A DNA stretch of 64,000 nt from Tridacna crocea (GCA_943736015.1 OX031056.1:69219277-69283276); one strand, 5' to 3'; counted from the stretch's first letter, positions 10,458 to 21,615 are shown. Notes: generated by a model from the letters alone, not told the origin. Numbers and translations: made by a program.

Positions 10458-11019
10458 TTAAAGGTGACCCTTCAGATTTTGGGACGAAAATTTTACGAAA
10501 ATAAAAAATTATATATATATATATTATCTTTATACTCCAAAAGCCTTCTAAATTTTCATTCATAAAACCCCAGTAGTTGAAAACCATCCGACAAGAAAAG
10601 AGATTAGAGATTTACTACAGCCCAGGTCGACACCGACGGGAAACGCGGTCTATTTTTACATGGACAACTCGCTCATTTACATACCAAAAATACACAGACC
10701 GTCGTAAGCTTTAACATAGCTTCCGAAGAAGATATTATGGAAAATAATTACATGTTTGTTATTTTATGGATTTTAAGCGTTATTAGTCACGTGCTAGTCA
10801 CTTGTCATTACCATAATGTTTTTGTTTTATTTCTGACGGGAAATCTAAAAATACCTTAACAGGCTACGTAGCCTTTTAAGGGAACACCATCAATGTTTTT
10901 GCGTGTAATTGTATGATTCTTAATTATTGATGATTTGTATTGTTTTATCACATAAATTTCAGTGATATATTTTTTCTTTAATTTGGTGAGATGTGAAAAA
11001 TCTGAATACCCACCTTTAA
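10458..11019 (+). mobile_element. Family R element, copy 1 (complete)
   Basis: Short inverted ends: TTAAAGGTG at left and CACCTTTAA at right, consistent with a TTAA target duplication around AGGTG...CACCT. About 560 bp, non-coding. Reference copy for the family. Confidence 0.8.
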
Positions 11020-11348
11020 AATACGCGCTTATAAATGAAGCCTTCAGAAAAGACGGAATTGCATTAGAGAAATGCGAAACTATCTTGCGTCAAGACAGAA
11101 CTGCTAGATCTTTGTTCAGTTTATGACTTCACTTCGTGTGGTTCAATTAATTCGACTAACAGATCTCTCACTCTTAAAGGCAGCAAGTGGTCGAGGAAAT
11201 TGCTAGAACAAAGTGCCTGTCTTGCATAATTGATAATTCTAGTCGCGAAAGAAAACATGCCGACAAATAGACGTAAAACACGAACACTGAACACACTTGG
11301 AAGTAATCCGATGTTACATTGGAAGTACAATGGAAATTATGTGGGAGG
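11020..11348. other. Unassigned sequence
   Basis: No gene or repeat recognised. Confidence 0.4.
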
Positions 11349-11457
11349 ATATCCCGCAGGCGTTCGTGTTCAGACGAACTTCGCTACCTACACAACGTAA
11401 TATATTACATTATGTAGGTAGTGGAGTTCGTCATGACACGAACGCCTGTGGGATATT
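11349..11457. repeat. Single-copy long palindrome
   Basis: Arms about 50 bp: ATCCCGCAGGCGTTCGTG ... CTACCTACA against TGTAGGTAG ... ACGAACGCCTGTGGGATAT, with a short AT-rich loop. Probably a MITE of an otherwise unseen family. Confidence 0.8.
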
Positions 11458-11504
11458 TGTACATTTTTTTTTCAATCGTATTTTTCTCGTCCCTTTGTCT
11501 TTTT

Positions 11505-11680
11505 GGTGTGCGTGATGTCCGTGGCTGTGATATAAGGCATCGGCCTCGAAACCTTAAGGTCCCAAGTTCGAAATCAGGGTGGAGTTTCAATTTTTGGATT
11601 ATTCATTGGCTCACACATTCAGCGTGAGTATTGGTGCAATTTCAAGGAAACAGAATCGAGAAAGATTAGTATAAGTTGCA
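11505..11680 (+). mobile_element. Family Z tRNA-like SINE, copy 1
   Basis: Has GTGGCTGTGATATAAGGCAT (weak A box) and CAAGTTCGAAATC (B box), followed by a body with TTGGATTATTCATTGGC that recurs at 41140-41262. Ends not resolved. Confidence 0.55.
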
Positions 11681-11787
11681 AGAGATTGTTTCTTAATTGA
11701 CGCAAAGTAAAAGTGTTTATATTAATATTTAAGGTATAACCATCCTAATGCTTCTAATGCAAAATGGGATATAATTTTTTATTAGTT

Positions 11788-12154
11788 ATTCTAACATGAC
11801 ACGCGACTTTGTCTCTATAAACACAGTGCAAGGAAAACGTGGTAAAATCTGCGACAATCCATGTAGAGTGACGTCATTCAATGAGTGAGTTATTCAAAGG
11901 AACATAGTCTTCATCCGCGTTTTTACTCTAAGCTTGAACTTGTTTTCATTTCACTAAGGATTGGCTATGTTAAAATCGAAATAATCTTCTTTCTATCGTG
12001 GTATATCGCTCAATAAACCACGTTGTGAGTTATGCGGCGCAATGAATAACCCATTCGAGCTATCGCCCTCGTGGATTATTTATTGTGCCTCATAACACAC
12101 AACTGTGGTTTATTGAACGATATACCACGATAGAAAGAAGATTATTTCTTAAAT
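11788..12154 (+). repeat. Family O repeat, copy 2
   Basis: ATTCTAACATGACACGCGAC to GATAGAAAGAAGATTATTTC. Longest copy; it carries an internal inverted repeat (CTTCTTTCTATCGTGGTATA against TATACCACGATAGAAAGAAG). Confidence 0.75.
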
Positions 12155-12169
12155 AAATAAGGATTTTTA

Positions 12170-12455
12170 CTGATATAATATTTTTGCACATTTCTAACCG
12201 ACCAGAAATTCATTTGTTGTCTATCTTAAAATTATATGATATATTTGTTAGTTTTCTGAAAGGGAGGTAATTATTATTTCCTTTTGTAGTGAGAATAGAG
12301 TGGCTTTAGATTTATACATGATAATTCTAAGGAAGAAACAAAATGGAAAAAAGTGGCTCGGTCAAAGCATTACAAAAATATTCATTTTCAACCACGGCAA
12401 TTTTTTTACGATAGCAATATAGTGGAAATAATTGTTTTTCATTAAAATAGCACTA
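12170..12455 (+). repeat. Family V repeat, copy 1
   Basis: Shares TTTTTGCACATTTCTAACCG, GGGAGGTAATTATT and GTGGCTCGGTCAAAGC-type blocks with 37955-38260, 38990-39300 (reverse) and 55400-55690. Non-coding. Confidence 0.7.
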
Positions 12456-12510
12456 CCGTAATATTAATATTTTGTCTTATAACAGAACAGAATCTGACTC
12501 TTGTACTTAA

Positions 12511-12731
12511 CCCTTTCCCAAACGACAAACTTTTGGACTAGACCAAATTGAAAGCATTTGCAGACGACAATTCAACTGTTGCTGAAAAGATAATTTCTGT
12601 CTATGATAGGGTAGAAAACATTGTGGGAAAAGGAGAAAATGCTGGTAACCAGCATTTTCTCTTTTTCCCACAATGTTTTCAAAAGGCTACTATTCCAGAC
12701 CCTTAAAAACCAGGGATTGTTTGGGAAAGAG
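12511..12731 (+). mobile_element. Family A piggyBac-like MITE, copy 5
   Basis: TTAA on both sides (12507-12510 and 12732-12735), ends CCCTTTCCC and GGGAAAGAG, full central hairpin. 221 bp. Confidence 0.93.
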
Positions 12732-12899
12732 TTAAATATATTTTTTAGAGAGGGGTAATCCAGATTTTTTGGCAAAATATTTATTTCTTTTTATTTTTTT
12801 GAAATGGTAGTTTCTGATATAAAGGAAAAATAAAACGACATTAGATAACTTATAATTCGCATTTTGCACGAGCTGTTAACCCAAGACAATACTGTAGAC

Positions 12900-13141
12900 T
12901 TGTCATTACTTCCAAGCGTTTGCATACCACCAATTGATGAACTGTGGCCCTAAAACGGTAGAAAGCATTGTCTGATTAAGGGAAAAGAAGAAAAATGTCG
13001 TAACCAGCATTTTCTCCTTTTCACACAGTGTTTTCATCAGGCAGCCTTCATTACCATAACCACACAATTCAGACTTTTAACGACCCTGAGAAAGAAGCCT
13101 TGCAAAAACATTGTCGGAAAAGGAGAAAATGCTGGTTACCA
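12900..13141. mobile_element. Family A MITE, copy 6 (degraded) plus second fragment
   Basis: A decayed hairpin near 12975-13033, then a half element (GACCCTGAGAAAGAAGCC ... AAAATGCTGGTTACCAG) that stops abruptly at 13141. Confidence 0.65.
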
Positions 13142-13147
13142 GTATAA

Positions 13148-13252
13148 AAAGTTAATTGCACTTGAATGGGAATATATTGTGTCAGAACTCGTAAATCTAC
13201 CAATAGAACTCGTTCTACACAATGTATTACCATTCAAGTGCAATAACTTATA
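13148..13252. repeat. Short element with inverted ends
   Basis: AGTTAATTGCACTTGAATGG at left mirrors CCATTCAAGTGCAATAACTT at right, about 105 bp in all. It begins where the family A fragment stops, suggesting an insertion. Confidence 0.7.
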
Positions 13253-13254
13253 AT

Positions 13255-13606
13255 ACTATATTTCATGTGTCCGTCTTTTAGAAGTGTTATGGGTAAAGAA
13301 ATGACGTAATTTAGGCTTGGAAAGGGGGATTATTTCCCCGTTACAGTGAATATTTTCCTCCTGCCGAAAATCTGGAACTACTTTTTTTGAAAATATCGGT
13401 TACCCGTTTAATCGACTTAAGATCACTAGTTTTAAAACTGGTATTCGTTGACAAAATAATCAGAAGAAATATAATGTATAATTTACTCAAAAGGGAAAGG
13501 TCCACGAAAATAACTCGTGCCTTACGGCACTCGTTATTTTCGCATACCTTCCCCTTTTTCGGCAAATATTTCCCCATCTTAACCACAAGCTTATGAAATA
13601 AACTCT
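13255..13606 (+). mobile_element. Family L hairpin element, copy 1
   Basis: Contains the hairpin CGTGCCTTACGGCACG flanked by CGAAAATAACTC and GGGAAAGGT arms, and right end CACAAGCTTATGAAATAAAC. Homologous to 29899-30284 (reverse) and 54773-55093. Arms are open on both strands by chance. Confidence 0.75.
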
Positions 13607-13640
13607 AGTTATCTAAAGACTTGAATAAGTCAGAGGAGAG

Positions 13641-13700
13641 TATAGATTCAAGATCAGACTGTTTGTTCTGTGTTTTTGGTCCTAGTCTACACAGTTCGTT
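13641..13700. mobile_element. Family B hairpin, degraded copy 2
   Basis: TATAGATTCAAGATCAGACTG and CTAGTCTACAC remain, with a decayed second arm. Confidence 0.5.
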
Positions 13701-14077
13701 AAAGCCCCTGTTCTCTTCTATAGCGCTGGAATGGGTTAGTATTGATTTATCCTTTTCAATATAGCCTCAGACAGGAAGTTCCATTTGGAAGAATATGTCA
13801 ATTTAAATGAATACCAAATGACGACACGCCGTTACAAAAGAGAAACATTTTGTTTTATGCCATTTTCCTGTTCATTAGGATGTCGGATGCCTATGATGTC
13901 TCTTTGTACTTCGCTTTAAAATTATTCCTTTGAACAAATTGGCAGCAGACGACTATTTAGGTAAACAGAACTAGATTCTTGACTTCTCATGGCCTCAACT
14001 TTTCATAATATACCCCATTCTTGACTTCTGATGTTATATTCCAAACCTGCATTCTCATGGTATATTCGATATTTGAC
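13701..14077. other. Unassigned sequence
   Basis: No gene or repeat recognised. Confidence 0.4.
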
Positions 14078-14090
14078 TCGTCTCGTTATA

Positions 14091-14360
14091 GCCCTCCCGG
14101 GTGGCTCAGTGGTGAGCGTGTCAGACTCATGACCTGGTGGTTGTGATTTCGATACCTGGTTGAGACGAACTTTCTTTCCGGCGTATTTTCGCCTCTCACC
14201 TCTGCTGAAGCATGTGAGAAAAGTAGTCGGTGGCTTTGGACAGAAAGTTGTGTTAATACTGGTGTGAGAAGCCTGGAAGCATATGTGCGTCACCGACCGC
14301 TATGATATGACCTTAGCTGTTAAAGAGGCGTTAAACCCCAATACAACCAACCAACCCAAA
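14091..14360 (+). mobile_element. Family Y tRNA-derived SINE with 13-bp target duplication
   Basis: tRNA-like head (GGGTGGCTCAGTGGTGAGCG as A box region, diverged B box near 14145), a body ending GGCGTTAAACCCCAA and a short CAAC-rich tail. Flanked by TCGTCTCGTTATA at 14078-14090 and 14361-14373, the signature of retroposition. Confidence 0.9.
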
Positions 14361-14473
14361 TCGTCTCGTTATACTCCGTACTTTACCCCTCGTGTTTTAC
14401 TCCGTACTGACTTCTCTTGTTATTTTCCATACTTGTCTAAAATTTTGTCGTCTGACAACGCACACTTTGTTAA

Positions 14474-14692
14474 CTCATTGCCAAACGACAATGCTTTAGG
14501 CTTGTCCAAATCGAAAGCATTTGCAGACGAAAAAATAAAAGCGAGTGAAAATTTGAAATTTGTATTGTGAAGAGTAGAAAACATTGCGGGAAAGGAGAAA
14601 ATGCTGGTTACCAGCATTTTGTCCTTTTCCCTTATGTTTTCTAAGGCCTTCTTTCTCGGGGTCGGCAAAAGTAGGGATTTTGTGGTAATGAG
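14474..14692 (+). mobile_element. Family A piggyBac-like MITE, copy 7
   Basis: TTAA at 14470-14473 and 14693-14696; CTCATTGCC and GGTAATGAG ends; central hairpin slightly decayed. Confidence 0.9.
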
Positions 14693-14867
14693 TTAATATG
14701 CAGTTTATTTTGAAGAAAGATACTAAATTGGCAATGCGAAAAGGTTTTGGTGGAATATTTAATAGAACTAAAGCTTGACAGTGTCATGAGGACCAGTGAA
14801 ACTTAAAAAGCTATTTAGACTGTAAAACAATTTAGTCTTACCTTGTCGAAAGGGGCTTAGATCAATC

Positions 14868-14926
14868 TGAAAAATGTAGTGATCCAGGTCTGCCTGCACA
14901 GACTGATCTGGGTCTATACGTTTTGC
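14868..14926. mobile_element. Family C hairpin, degraded copy 4
   Basis: GATCCAGGTCTGCCTGCACA ... GACTGATCTGGGTC with a shortened loop, followed by the family C tail. Confidence 0.65.
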
Positions 14927-14970
14927 TATTGGTCAATTTTCCGCATGTCAAAGGACCAGTTTTACCTCGT

Positions 14971-15765
14971 GATATAGAGGATATTGGTATTTTTTGGTGA
15001 AAGATCGAAATTTATTTTATACCTAGCAGTGAAATCCTGGAATTTCCCAGTGTAATAAATTTTGATATCATCACTAGTGATGTTATCAACTTTCACTTTC
15101 ACTTCCTGACGTAATTTGGGAACTACTTTTTTTTTTCGACTACATTTTTTTCGACTTTTTTCGAATGATTATGTTAATAAGGTATAAAATAAATAGAATA
15201 ATCAACTGGTTATTTTTGATATGAAAAATATCTCACTCGGACGCGTCGTAAGGCGTTAAAAAACTCGTGCTGCGCACTCGTTTTTTCAACGCCTAACAAC
15301 GCATCCTCGTGAGATATTTTTCATATCAAAAACAACCAGTTGATTATCCTCTATATTTCATCGAGTGGACACAGCGGTAATATTTTCACGAGTGGCGCAG
15401 CCACGAGTGAAAATATTACCAATAGTGTTCACGAGATGAAATAAATTTCGATCTTTCACCAAAAAAACAAATATTCTATTTATTTCATGCTTTTTACCCT
15501 TTCTGGGTGGAGCTTTATTAAAATTCAGTACAGTTCTTTTCCCTTATTCCCCGTGGCGTACCCCTCCCGCATAGCAACGTTACGTCAAGCGCGAGAAATG
15601 TAAGGTATATGACGTCATACTTCCCATCTGGTTGTTAGGCACGCGCGATTAACCTAGGCAATAAGAACGTGAAAATCGGTATTTTCACTGGTGGTACCAG
15701 TGTAAGATCGAAAAATGTTTTCACTGCTATTTCTCGATATCCTACCGGAAAGCATGAAATAATAT
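14971..15765 (+). mobile_element. Family F element, copy 3, split by family M
   Basis: Left end GATATAGAGGATATTGG and AAAGATCGAAATTTATTT, an M element (15019-15355), then continuation TTCATCGAGTGGACAC, the F hairpin and the usual right part ending GAAAGCATGAAATA. Confidence 0.8.
15019..15355 (+). mobile_element. Family M element, copy 1 (nested)
   Basis: Begins TATACCTAGCAGTGAAATCC, contains the hairpin CTCGTGCTGCGCACTCG with ATGAAAAATATCTCAC arms, and ends GTTGATTATCCTCTATA. Its boundaries coincide with the break in the F copy. Confidence 0.8.
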
Positions 15766-15924
15766 TTGGTTGTTAAACAAAATTGACTTTTGGACCTTCA
15801 GTGACTTATGGATCATGGAGATGCGTAAAACCTTTTTTGCCGGAGAGCCGCACCAGTACTTCTTTTAATTGCTTGTGATGAACAACTTTTGAAGGAACAC
15901 TGTAGGTAGCGGAATATTTACTTT

Positions 15925-16325
15925 TATTTCGTGCTTTCCAATAGTTATCAAGGAATAACGGTTGTATATTTTTCGGTATTTCATGGTCCGGACCAGTGAA
16001 AAATACCGGTTTTTTTTTTATCGAACTCTTCAAATGAAGGCGGAAACAGTTGTTCCCGCGCATTAGTAACCTAGGTAAAAATGGGTGTGCCACTCAACTA
16101 GATGGAAATATGACGTAATTTACCATACATTTCTTGAGCTTTACGTCATATTGTAATGCGTTGATATGCGGAGGGGTACGCCACGGGAAATAACCGAAAA
16201 CAATTGGACTGTATTTAAGTTCTCCCTAAAAAAGTGAGAGAAGCATGACATAAAGAGAATATCTGTTTGGTTTTGTTCTTGGTGAAAGATCGAAATTTAT
16301 TTCATCTCGTGAATGTCATTCAGAA
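15925..16325 (-). mobile_element. Family F element, copy 4 (reverse, truncated)
   Basis: Reverse right part (TTCGTGCTTTCC ... GGGGTACGCCACGGG ...) running to CGAAATTTATTTCATCTCG. The hairpin arm beyond is missing. Confidence 0.7.
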
Positions 16326-16395
16326 TTGTCAATTTTTTCCGGCAATGGGTTACAGCTGAATAAAAAGAAAAAAGAGTTTTCTTTCGTAAGCTTAA

Positions 16396-17120
16396 AGGTG
16401 GCCCTTCAGATTTTGGGACGAAAATTTAACAAGAATACAAAAAAATCCTTATACTCCAAAAGCCTTATAATTTTCATTCATGAGACCCCGATAGTCGAAA
16501 ACCATCCGACAACAAGAGAAATTAGAGATTTACTACAGCCCAGGTCAACCCCGATGGGAAACACGGTCTTTTTTTACATGGGCAACTCGCTCATTTACAT
16601 ACCGGAAATATACAGACGAAGCTTCAAACAAAGTATCCGAAGAAGACATTATGAAAAATAATTACAAGTTTGTTATGTTATGGAATTCCAGCGTCATTAG
16701 TCACATACCAGTCACTTAACATTCCCACACTGCGTTTTTTTTTTTTTTTTTTACGGGAAATCTAAAAATAGCTTAAGAGGCTACGTAGCCTTTTAAGGGA
16801 ATACCATTTTTTTTTTTTTGTATTTTTTTTTATTCTTAATTATTGATGAATTTTATTGTTTTTTCATATAAATTTCGGTGATATATATTTTTTTGTATTT
16901 TTATATTCTTGATTATTGATGATTTGTATTGTTTTTTTCATATAAATTTCGGTGATATATATATATCACCGAAATTTATATGAAAAAACAATACAAATCA
17001 TCAATAATCAAGAATAAAAAAAAATACAAAATGATGGTATTCCCGTAAAAGGCTACGTAGCCTCTTAAGCTATATATTTGGTGGGATGTGAAAATTCTAG
17101 ATATCTTTATCTGTGTATTA
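16396..17120 (+). mobile_element. Family R element, copy 2, with rearranged right end
   Basis: Left end TTAAAGGTGGCCC as in copy 1. The right portion (ATTATTGATGA ... ATATAAATTTCGGTGATATA) is present twice in tandem, then a third time inverted, so 16920-17000 is a perfect palindrome centred at 16960/16961. Confidence 0.75.
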
Positions 17121-17289
17121 TTTATACCAAAATTGATAGAAATTTGTGAAATACGCCCATGTAGGGTAATGGGATGACGTGGCTTCATGCTATCTGGGCG
17201 AAGGATTAACTTCAATAAAATTATCTCCTATCAGTTATCCGTGGCTGTATTGACCCTTAGGGCGCTAAGCGCGACTTACTGACCTTTAG

Positions 17290-17355
17290 CGGACAGTGTA
17301 GATCAAGATCAGACTGCACAGAACGTGCAGTCTGATCTTGGATCTACACTGCCCG
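17290..17355. mobile_element. Family B hairpin, copy 3
   Basis: CGGACAGTGTAGATCAAGAT ... CACAGAACGTG ... TTGGATCTACACTGCCCG, nearly perfect. Confidence 0.88.
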
Positions 17356-17600
17356 ATAGGGAGATCTCTTTATTCAAGAATAAGTTTGAAACAACATCAT
17401 TTGGGTGTGTACAACCAGCTTTAGAGTTTTGTTTAACTTATTTACCACGATAAGGGTTAAACGCTGAGGCTATCTCGTCAGCGGAAATTAGTTCTTTCCG
17501 TTAATATGAAATCCAATTTATCCTTTTCTGCTCATAGAACATGCCTTTACTCTGGTTGAGTTTACTACCAACGGAGCCTGATAGCAATCGGTAGCAATCA

Positions 17601-17786
17601 GGGCTCGTATTCACCAACCATTCTTTCTCTTAATCTTCAGAATTGTCTACATTTGTAAGTAACACAACTTCTGATTGGCTAAACCATTCGGTTTAGCCAA
17701 TCAGAAGTTGTGTTACTTACAAATTTAGAAAACCTTGGAGAATAAGACTAAGAATATTCTCAAGAATGGTTGGTGAATTCGGGCTC
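17601..17786. mobile_element. Family G palindromic MITE, copy 3
   Basis: GGGCTCGTATTCACCAACC to GGTTGGTGAATTCGGGCTC, with core GATTGGCTAAACCATTCGG and its mirror GGTTTAGCCAATC. The most regular copy. Confidence 0.9.
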
Positions 17787-18055
17787 TGGGAAAGAATGAA
17801 TACAGTACTTGGGGAAGGGGGGGGGGGGAGGGTCGTTGGATCGAATCCCAGGCTGGGCCAATTTCTTGCCGATGATTAATGATAGTCACAGAGGAAGGCA
17901 TCATTATTCCCTCACCGCTGACCATTGTTTCCATAATGATTATTTGGGAAACCACCGGGTGACTCTGAAAGAATATTGTTGCGTAACTCCTGGAAAACAT
18001 GAATGGACGTAGCGGCCCTAGACATGTAATTGAAATCATGTCGAAAAATATTCTT
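17787..18055 (+). mobile_element. Probable SINE with decayed tRNA-like head
   Basis: GGTCGTTGGATCGAATCCC resembles a B box. The body carries no other family and runs directly into a long CAAT/CGAT-type tail. Head and target duplication not resolved. Confidence 0.45.
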
Positions 18056-18171
18056 TATCATCCAATCAATTAATTAATCAATCGATCGATCAATAGATCG
18101 ACAAATCAACCAAACAACCAACCAACCAATCGATCGATCGATCGATCGACCAATCAATCAATCATTCATTC

Positions 18172-18207
<36 letters not shown>

Positions 18208-18320
18208 GATCGATCGATCAATCAATCAATCGGTCGGTCGGTCGGTCGGTCAAACAGTCAGTCGGTCAGTCAGTCAGTCATTCAGTCGATCGATCGATCG
18301 ATCAATCAATCAATCAATTA

Positions 18321-18355
<35 letters not shown>

Positions 18356-18432
18356 AATCAATCGATCAATCCATCTATCAATCGATCAATAAATCAATCG
18401 ATCAATCAATCAATCGATCAACCAATCAATCG

Positions 18433-18473
<41 letters not shown>

Positions 18474-18505
18474 CCAATCAACCAATCAATCAATCAATCA
18501 ATTGC
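18056..18505. repeat. Compound (AATC)n tetranucleotide array
   Basis: About 450 bp of AATC, GATC, GGTC, CAGT, ATCT and ATTC units. Probably grown from the tail of the upstream SINE-like unit. Confidence 0.95.
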
Positions 18506-18604
18506 ATACTTCACGTACAAGGAGACAAAACTTTTACGGCTTTCTTTAGCGTAGTAATCATATAAGGGAAAACTGGAGCTTTAGCAGACAGAATAGACAA
18601 GATC

Positions 18605-18962
18605 AGACTCCTGGTATCCAGCATTTTCTCCTTTTTCCACACTATTTTATCTTACCTTTTACTGACAAAATTTGTCATTTAATTCATTTGATTCACATAT
18701 ACATGGAGCGTGTCTTCTGAAAAAGGTTGTCAGTGTGAAGGAGTTTAAGATTCCGCCATATGTCTAACTCTTTATCAGACGACAAAATTTTAACCTTGTC
18801 CAAATTGAAAGCATTTGCAGACGACAATTTCTTTCATAGAGCAGAAAACATTGTGGGAAAAGGAGAAAGTGCTGATTACCAGCATTTTCTTCTTTTCCCG
18901 CAATGTTTTCAAGAGGCTTCTTTTCCAGGAGCGTCAAAAGTCGGCATTGTGTGGTAAAGAGT
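18605..18962 (+). mobile_element. Family A MITE fragment and copy 8
   Basis: 18605-18660 is a hairpin fragment (CCAGCATTTTCTCC). 18768-18962 is a nearly full copy beginning CTCTTTATC with AGACGACAA-type interior and ending GGTAAAGAG; the terminal TTAA sites are decayed. Confidence 0.75.
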
Positions 18963-19479
18963 TGAGGATAAAAGCATACCATGGATAAGGTTAGATATGT
19001 GACCACAAACGAAAGCACCGTGGTAAGAAGAGAAATTGCTCATTTCCGGACCTTTTCTCTTAACCACTTGCTCCAAGAATAAAGAACGCGTGCTGCGTAC
19101 GGCACATGTAAAATGTAAATCGAAGATTATTACTGCCCGACTTTTGACTGTATCTGGGTGTTACACATGTTGGACGTGTACCAGACAGAATAAGACATAA
19201 TCTTCTGTTTAAACAGGAGTCGGACTGGTTGCCAAACTAAAGAGACAGGGCAGACACTGGCCAGAATCCAAAGGAAAAGAACTTTCAAGATATCTTTTTT
19301 CGACTTGAATGGACGGGTATGCAAGTCGAGCAATAGCTAGAAGGTGCAATACTTCAGTTTAAGAGCTCTTTATGATTTGTTTGGGCGGGAATGTAAGTCA
19401 GGCACTGGCCAGAATCTTATAGGACAAGACAGTTCAATACTTTATTGACTTAAACTCTACAGTTTCTCGTCAAACATTA
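18963..19479. other. Unassigned sequence with a weak internal duplication
   Basis: CACTGGCCAGAATC occurs at about 19255 and 19397 with loosely similar following sequence. No gene recognised. Confidence 0.4.
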
Positions 19480-19480
19480 A

Positions 19481-19518
<38 letters not shown>
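19480..19518. repeat. (AAT)n microsatellite
   Basis: Twelve or so AAT triplets. Confidence 0.95.
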
Positions 19519-19521
<3 letters not shown>

Positions 19522-19926
19522 CAGTGTAATAATACAATATAGGATGTAATCTTTAAGTTTAAGATCCCTGAACATTTTAGTTATACACTATGATGCTTGT
19601 ATATTTGGGACTTGGTTTGGTCTGAAAAATGTTTGAGAGCTTATAAGATTGTCGGATAGAAGTGGCTGTTGTGACTAATGTATATCCACAACAAATTGCA
19701 CAGAATATGTTATATTACTGTATAAACGATCGGGCCTGCACCTTGTTTATTTCTCTCTCTTTTAAATTTAGATATTTCCATACTAGGCATTTGAAGAAGA
19801 CACATTCACTGTGGCTTAAATGCTGAAATTTGTCCTTTGAAAAGAAGAAAAAAAAAAAAAGAAGCTATTTTGGATAAAAAAAACTAAGCAGTCTGATCCT
19901 AATTTACGCAAGCCGCAAAAAGAAAT
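19519..19926. other. Unassigned; possible LINE 3' tail
   Basis: TTTGAAGAAGACACATTCAC and GCTTAAATGCTGAAATTTG (about 19790-19830) resemble the 3' ends of some non-LTR elements. This is weak, pattern-level evidence only. Confidence 0.25.
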
Positions 19927-20003
19927 CGTCGGTTTACTTCAAAAACCTCGTAACTACAGCTTGTTACAAGCTGTAGTTACGAGGTTTTTGAAGTAAACCG
20001 ACG
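19927..20003. mobile_element. Family I hairpin, copy 2
   Basis: Perfect or near-perfect 77-bp palindrome CGTCGGTTTACTTCAAAAAC ... AGCTTGTTACAAGCT ... GAAGTAAACCGACG. Confidence 0.9.
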
Positions 20004-20577
20004 AAACGCTGACATGAAAGGCTTTCTCTTGGGTTAAGATACTGACTTAAACACCACACGATGCTTTGGACAAGAGCCATAACTATACATCATCCTTTTT
20101 ATAGTCTACATTTGGCAAACTTTCTAAACCAAAATACCACTTTCAAAAACTCTGGAGACATCGTCTCATTTCATTTGGTAAACAATAATTGCTGGCAAAA
20201 AGCATTTACTTCTGTCCAATAATTCAAGAACGATATTTTCTACATCTTCAAATGCATCTCTTTTACTTTACTGGTAACCTTTCTTTGTGCGTACTAAAAT
20301 ATCACCAGAACAATGAGGGGGGTAATATCAGCCAATCAGTGGATGGCGCAGGACTATAATCAAGTCCATTGAATTATTGGATTCTAAAGGTCGTGGAAAT
20401 CTTTTCCAGACCGGTCATATTTCCGTCATAAGATATTCTTAATGCACTTGTGTAAAGAAGCCTGAACTCCCAGGAGATCACTTGTTCCGCCGCAGCATCA
20501 CGATTGGTCCCCTGAAATACTCTCGGTACGTCAAGCGATTATTGAAACATTATGGCCATTGCAAAAGAACGGCATAT
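20004..20577. other. Unassigned sequence
   Basis: No gene, RNA or repeat family recognised. Confidence 0.4.
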
Positions 20578-20758
20578 ATAGGATATAGGATCTGACATGA
20601 GTTGGTTTTTGAGATTAAAAAAAATCATTAAACGAGGGTACAAGAAATGTTATTAAGCGAGCCTCTGGCGAGCTTAATAATATTTTTTCGTGGACGAGTT
20701 TAATGATTTTTTACCTCAAAAGCCAACGAGTGTCAGATTTTTTTTATCACATTACTGT
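20578..20758 (+). mobile_element. Family N element, copy 2
   Basis: ATAGGATCTGACATGAGTTGG at left and CAACGAGTGTCAGATT at right, with CGAGCCTCTGGCGAGC at the hairpin centre. About 180 bp; the reference copy. Confidence 0.8.
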
Positions 20759-21386
20759 ATAATAAGAATTATAGTCCAAACTGTGTTAAATTAGAGGCAT
20801 ACATGTATGTATAATGTGTAGTGAAATTTACATGAAGTCTGTGCGCTTACTTTGACAGGTACATTACGAACGAAAAATAGTTCCGAAGAAATTTTGCATG
20901 TATTGATTTTGTTTTGAGTCCACAAGTGATTAAATTAACAACTTTATCGCGATTAAGAATTTTAACCACTAATTTCCACCAGGAACGTAGGTCAGTAATG
21001 TTTTTGAAATGAAGCGTATAATTACAGAGTGTTGCCCAAAATACAGACCTATTTTCTTATAGATAAAAAGATTCGTAATGGCTGTTTTACAATGAAAACA
21101 AAGGGAGTAATGTGATAAAAGTTATTCTGCATCAGCAGAAATAACATGTTACATTCATAGGGAAATATCTCAAAAAGGCATATCCAAAAGGCCTTCATCT
21201 ACTGGGTATTAGTTTCATCGTTTTTGCAGCATATTTATGTTGGAATATTCATTTATTCAGATTATTTCTCGGATATAAAGAAGTTTAATCGATATTTCCC
21301 ATGTTTACTTCTGCACACTCGTGAACAATAGGTTTGCATTCAGCACATTTTATATATGAGCTATGCTATGTTAAAAGATGCTTGAC
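20759..21386. other. Unassigned sequence
   Basis: No gene or repeat recognised. Confidence 0.4.
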
Positions 21387-21605
21387 TTATTACCAAACGA
21401 CAGTATTTTAGACTGGTCCAAATTGAAAGCATTTGCAGACGACAAAATAAAAGTGACTGAAAATTTGAAATTTGTTTTGTGAAGGGTAGAAAACATTGTG
21501 GGAAAAGGAGAAAATGCTGGTTACCAGCATTTTCTCCTTTTCCCACTATGTTTTCTAAAGGCTTCTTTCTCAGTGGCGTCAAAGTAGAGGTTGTGTGGTA
21601 ATGGG
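21387..21605 (+). mobile_element. Family A piggyBac-like MITE, copy 9
   Basis: Full copy with intact hairpin; right TTAA at 21606-21609. The left target site reads GACTTATT and is decayed. Confidence 0.88.
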
Positions 21606-21615
21606 TTAATGCATC

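Noticed and set aside
19780..19835. LINE 3' end
   Set aside because: Only a short phrase resembles non-LTR tails; no reverse transcriptase remnant or target duplication was seen, so it is mentioned only as a possibility.
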